Source: Flagellimonas sp. S3867
GTDB taxonomy: Bacteria > Bacteroidota > Bacteroidia > Flavobacteriales > Flavobacteriaceae
Reading direction: 5' to 3'
DNA: 64,000 bases
Assembly: GCF_014698935.1 (NCBI RefSeq)
Contig: NZ_JACVMN010000002.1
Coordinates: 372,001 to 436,000 of the forward strand
The position numbers and the translations under genes are program-made. Positions 63,902 to 64,000 of the stretch are shown here, piece after piece. Numbering within the stretch: position 1 is the first letter of the stretch; the number at the start of each line of letters is the position of its first letter. Below the pieces are notes generated by a model. That model made no database searches. It was not told the origin of the DNA and saw only the letters and a list, made by a program, of their open reading frames with translations.

Positions 63902-64000
63902 TTATAAGTTCTTCGGAATTTGAACATGCTTTCGGGTATCTGCTTTGGTTAAAAGCTTAAAATCCATCGCCCTTTCCATTTTATGAAAAGCATCCAAAAA
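63902..64000 (-). CDS. 3' end of a gene cut by the window edge
   Basis: A minus-strand frame enters from the right edge and stops at 63902-63904. The visible 32 residues include LDAFHKMERAMDFKLLTK and ADTRKHVQIPKNL at the end. I do not recognise the family. It converges on the EamA gene, with 11 bp between the stops. Confidence 0.5.
   Translation of the reverse strand, partial: FLDAFHKMERAMDFKLLTKADTRKHVQIPKNL

Overview
The window reads as one chromosomal stretch of a marine member of the Flavobacteriaceae (Bacteroidota), of the Muricauda/Allomuricauda/Robiginitalea kind. The evidence is four TonB-dependent receptors without SusD partners, many small lipoproteins and family-typical conserved genes (Big_5-type lipoprotein, DUF5689/lamin-tail protein, DUF3108, TraR/DksA protein). 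Genes mostly lack Shine-Dalgarno sequences, and several starts are preceded by the Bacteroidota promoter element TAnnTTTG. The genus is an inference. I found no rRNA, tRNA, CRISPR array, prophage or insertion sequence.

Layout. 1-10953: a 5'-truncated PQQ dehydrogenase with an inserted haem-c site, aldo-keto reductase (tas), exonuclease III, an operon of cysteine hydrolase, exported Gfo/Idh/MocA oxidoreductase and TonB receptor, a membrane LytTR regulator with a direct repeat in front of an exported cupin protein, and a lipoprotein sulfatase. 10954-14280: an AT-rich accessory island holding a one-TM protein flanked by an inverted 10-mer, then a complete retron. 14326-24743: housekeeping and small metabolic genes (GNAT, DUF1801, DUF1287, DUF4442, fhs, glyS, comF, Big_5 lipoprotein, omega-amidase, NUDIX). 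24743-29638: ankyrin protein and katG, DinB, SYLF, an outer-membrane barrel protein. 29728-38287: a DUF5689/lamin-tail lipoprotein with a TonB receptor and a divergent secreted endonuclease, then a second large TonB receptor. 38454-43129: compact operon DUF3108, tryptophan dioxygenase-like, M23 peptidase, pgi, preceded by a candidate structured small RNA. 43500-53605: patatin-barrel protein, uvrC, a 31-residue membrane peptide, 5-formyl-THF cyclo-ligase, lspA, a DUF4097-like protein, a TraR/DksA protein and ileS. 53787-64000: a repetitive lipoprotein, a haem-type TonB receptor, recO, gdhA, a cystathionine gamma-synthase-type enzyme, DUF3298 lipoprotein, an ArsR operon with a 51-residue peptide and an Asp/Glu racemase, an ArsC-like protein, an EamA transporter and the 3' tail of one more gene.

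The standout system is the retron at 11807-14274. In order it carries a conflict-type phosphoribosyltransferase (PRPP-loop motif LIDEFIGTGQS), a small winged-helix protein overlapping it by 4 bp, a non-coding msr-msd segment, and a reverse transcriptase with all retron hallmarks (NARKH, YADD, ITG). The msr-msd is bounded by a perfect 12-bp inverted repeat (a1 12982-12993, a2 13202-13213). a1 lies inside the last codons of the winged-helix gene. The segment contains several short hairpins plus a 21-bp near-perfect msd-type hairpin at 13123-13174. By analogy with known retrons this should be a tripartite anti-phage system whose PRTase is the likely effector; no function has been shown from sequence alone.
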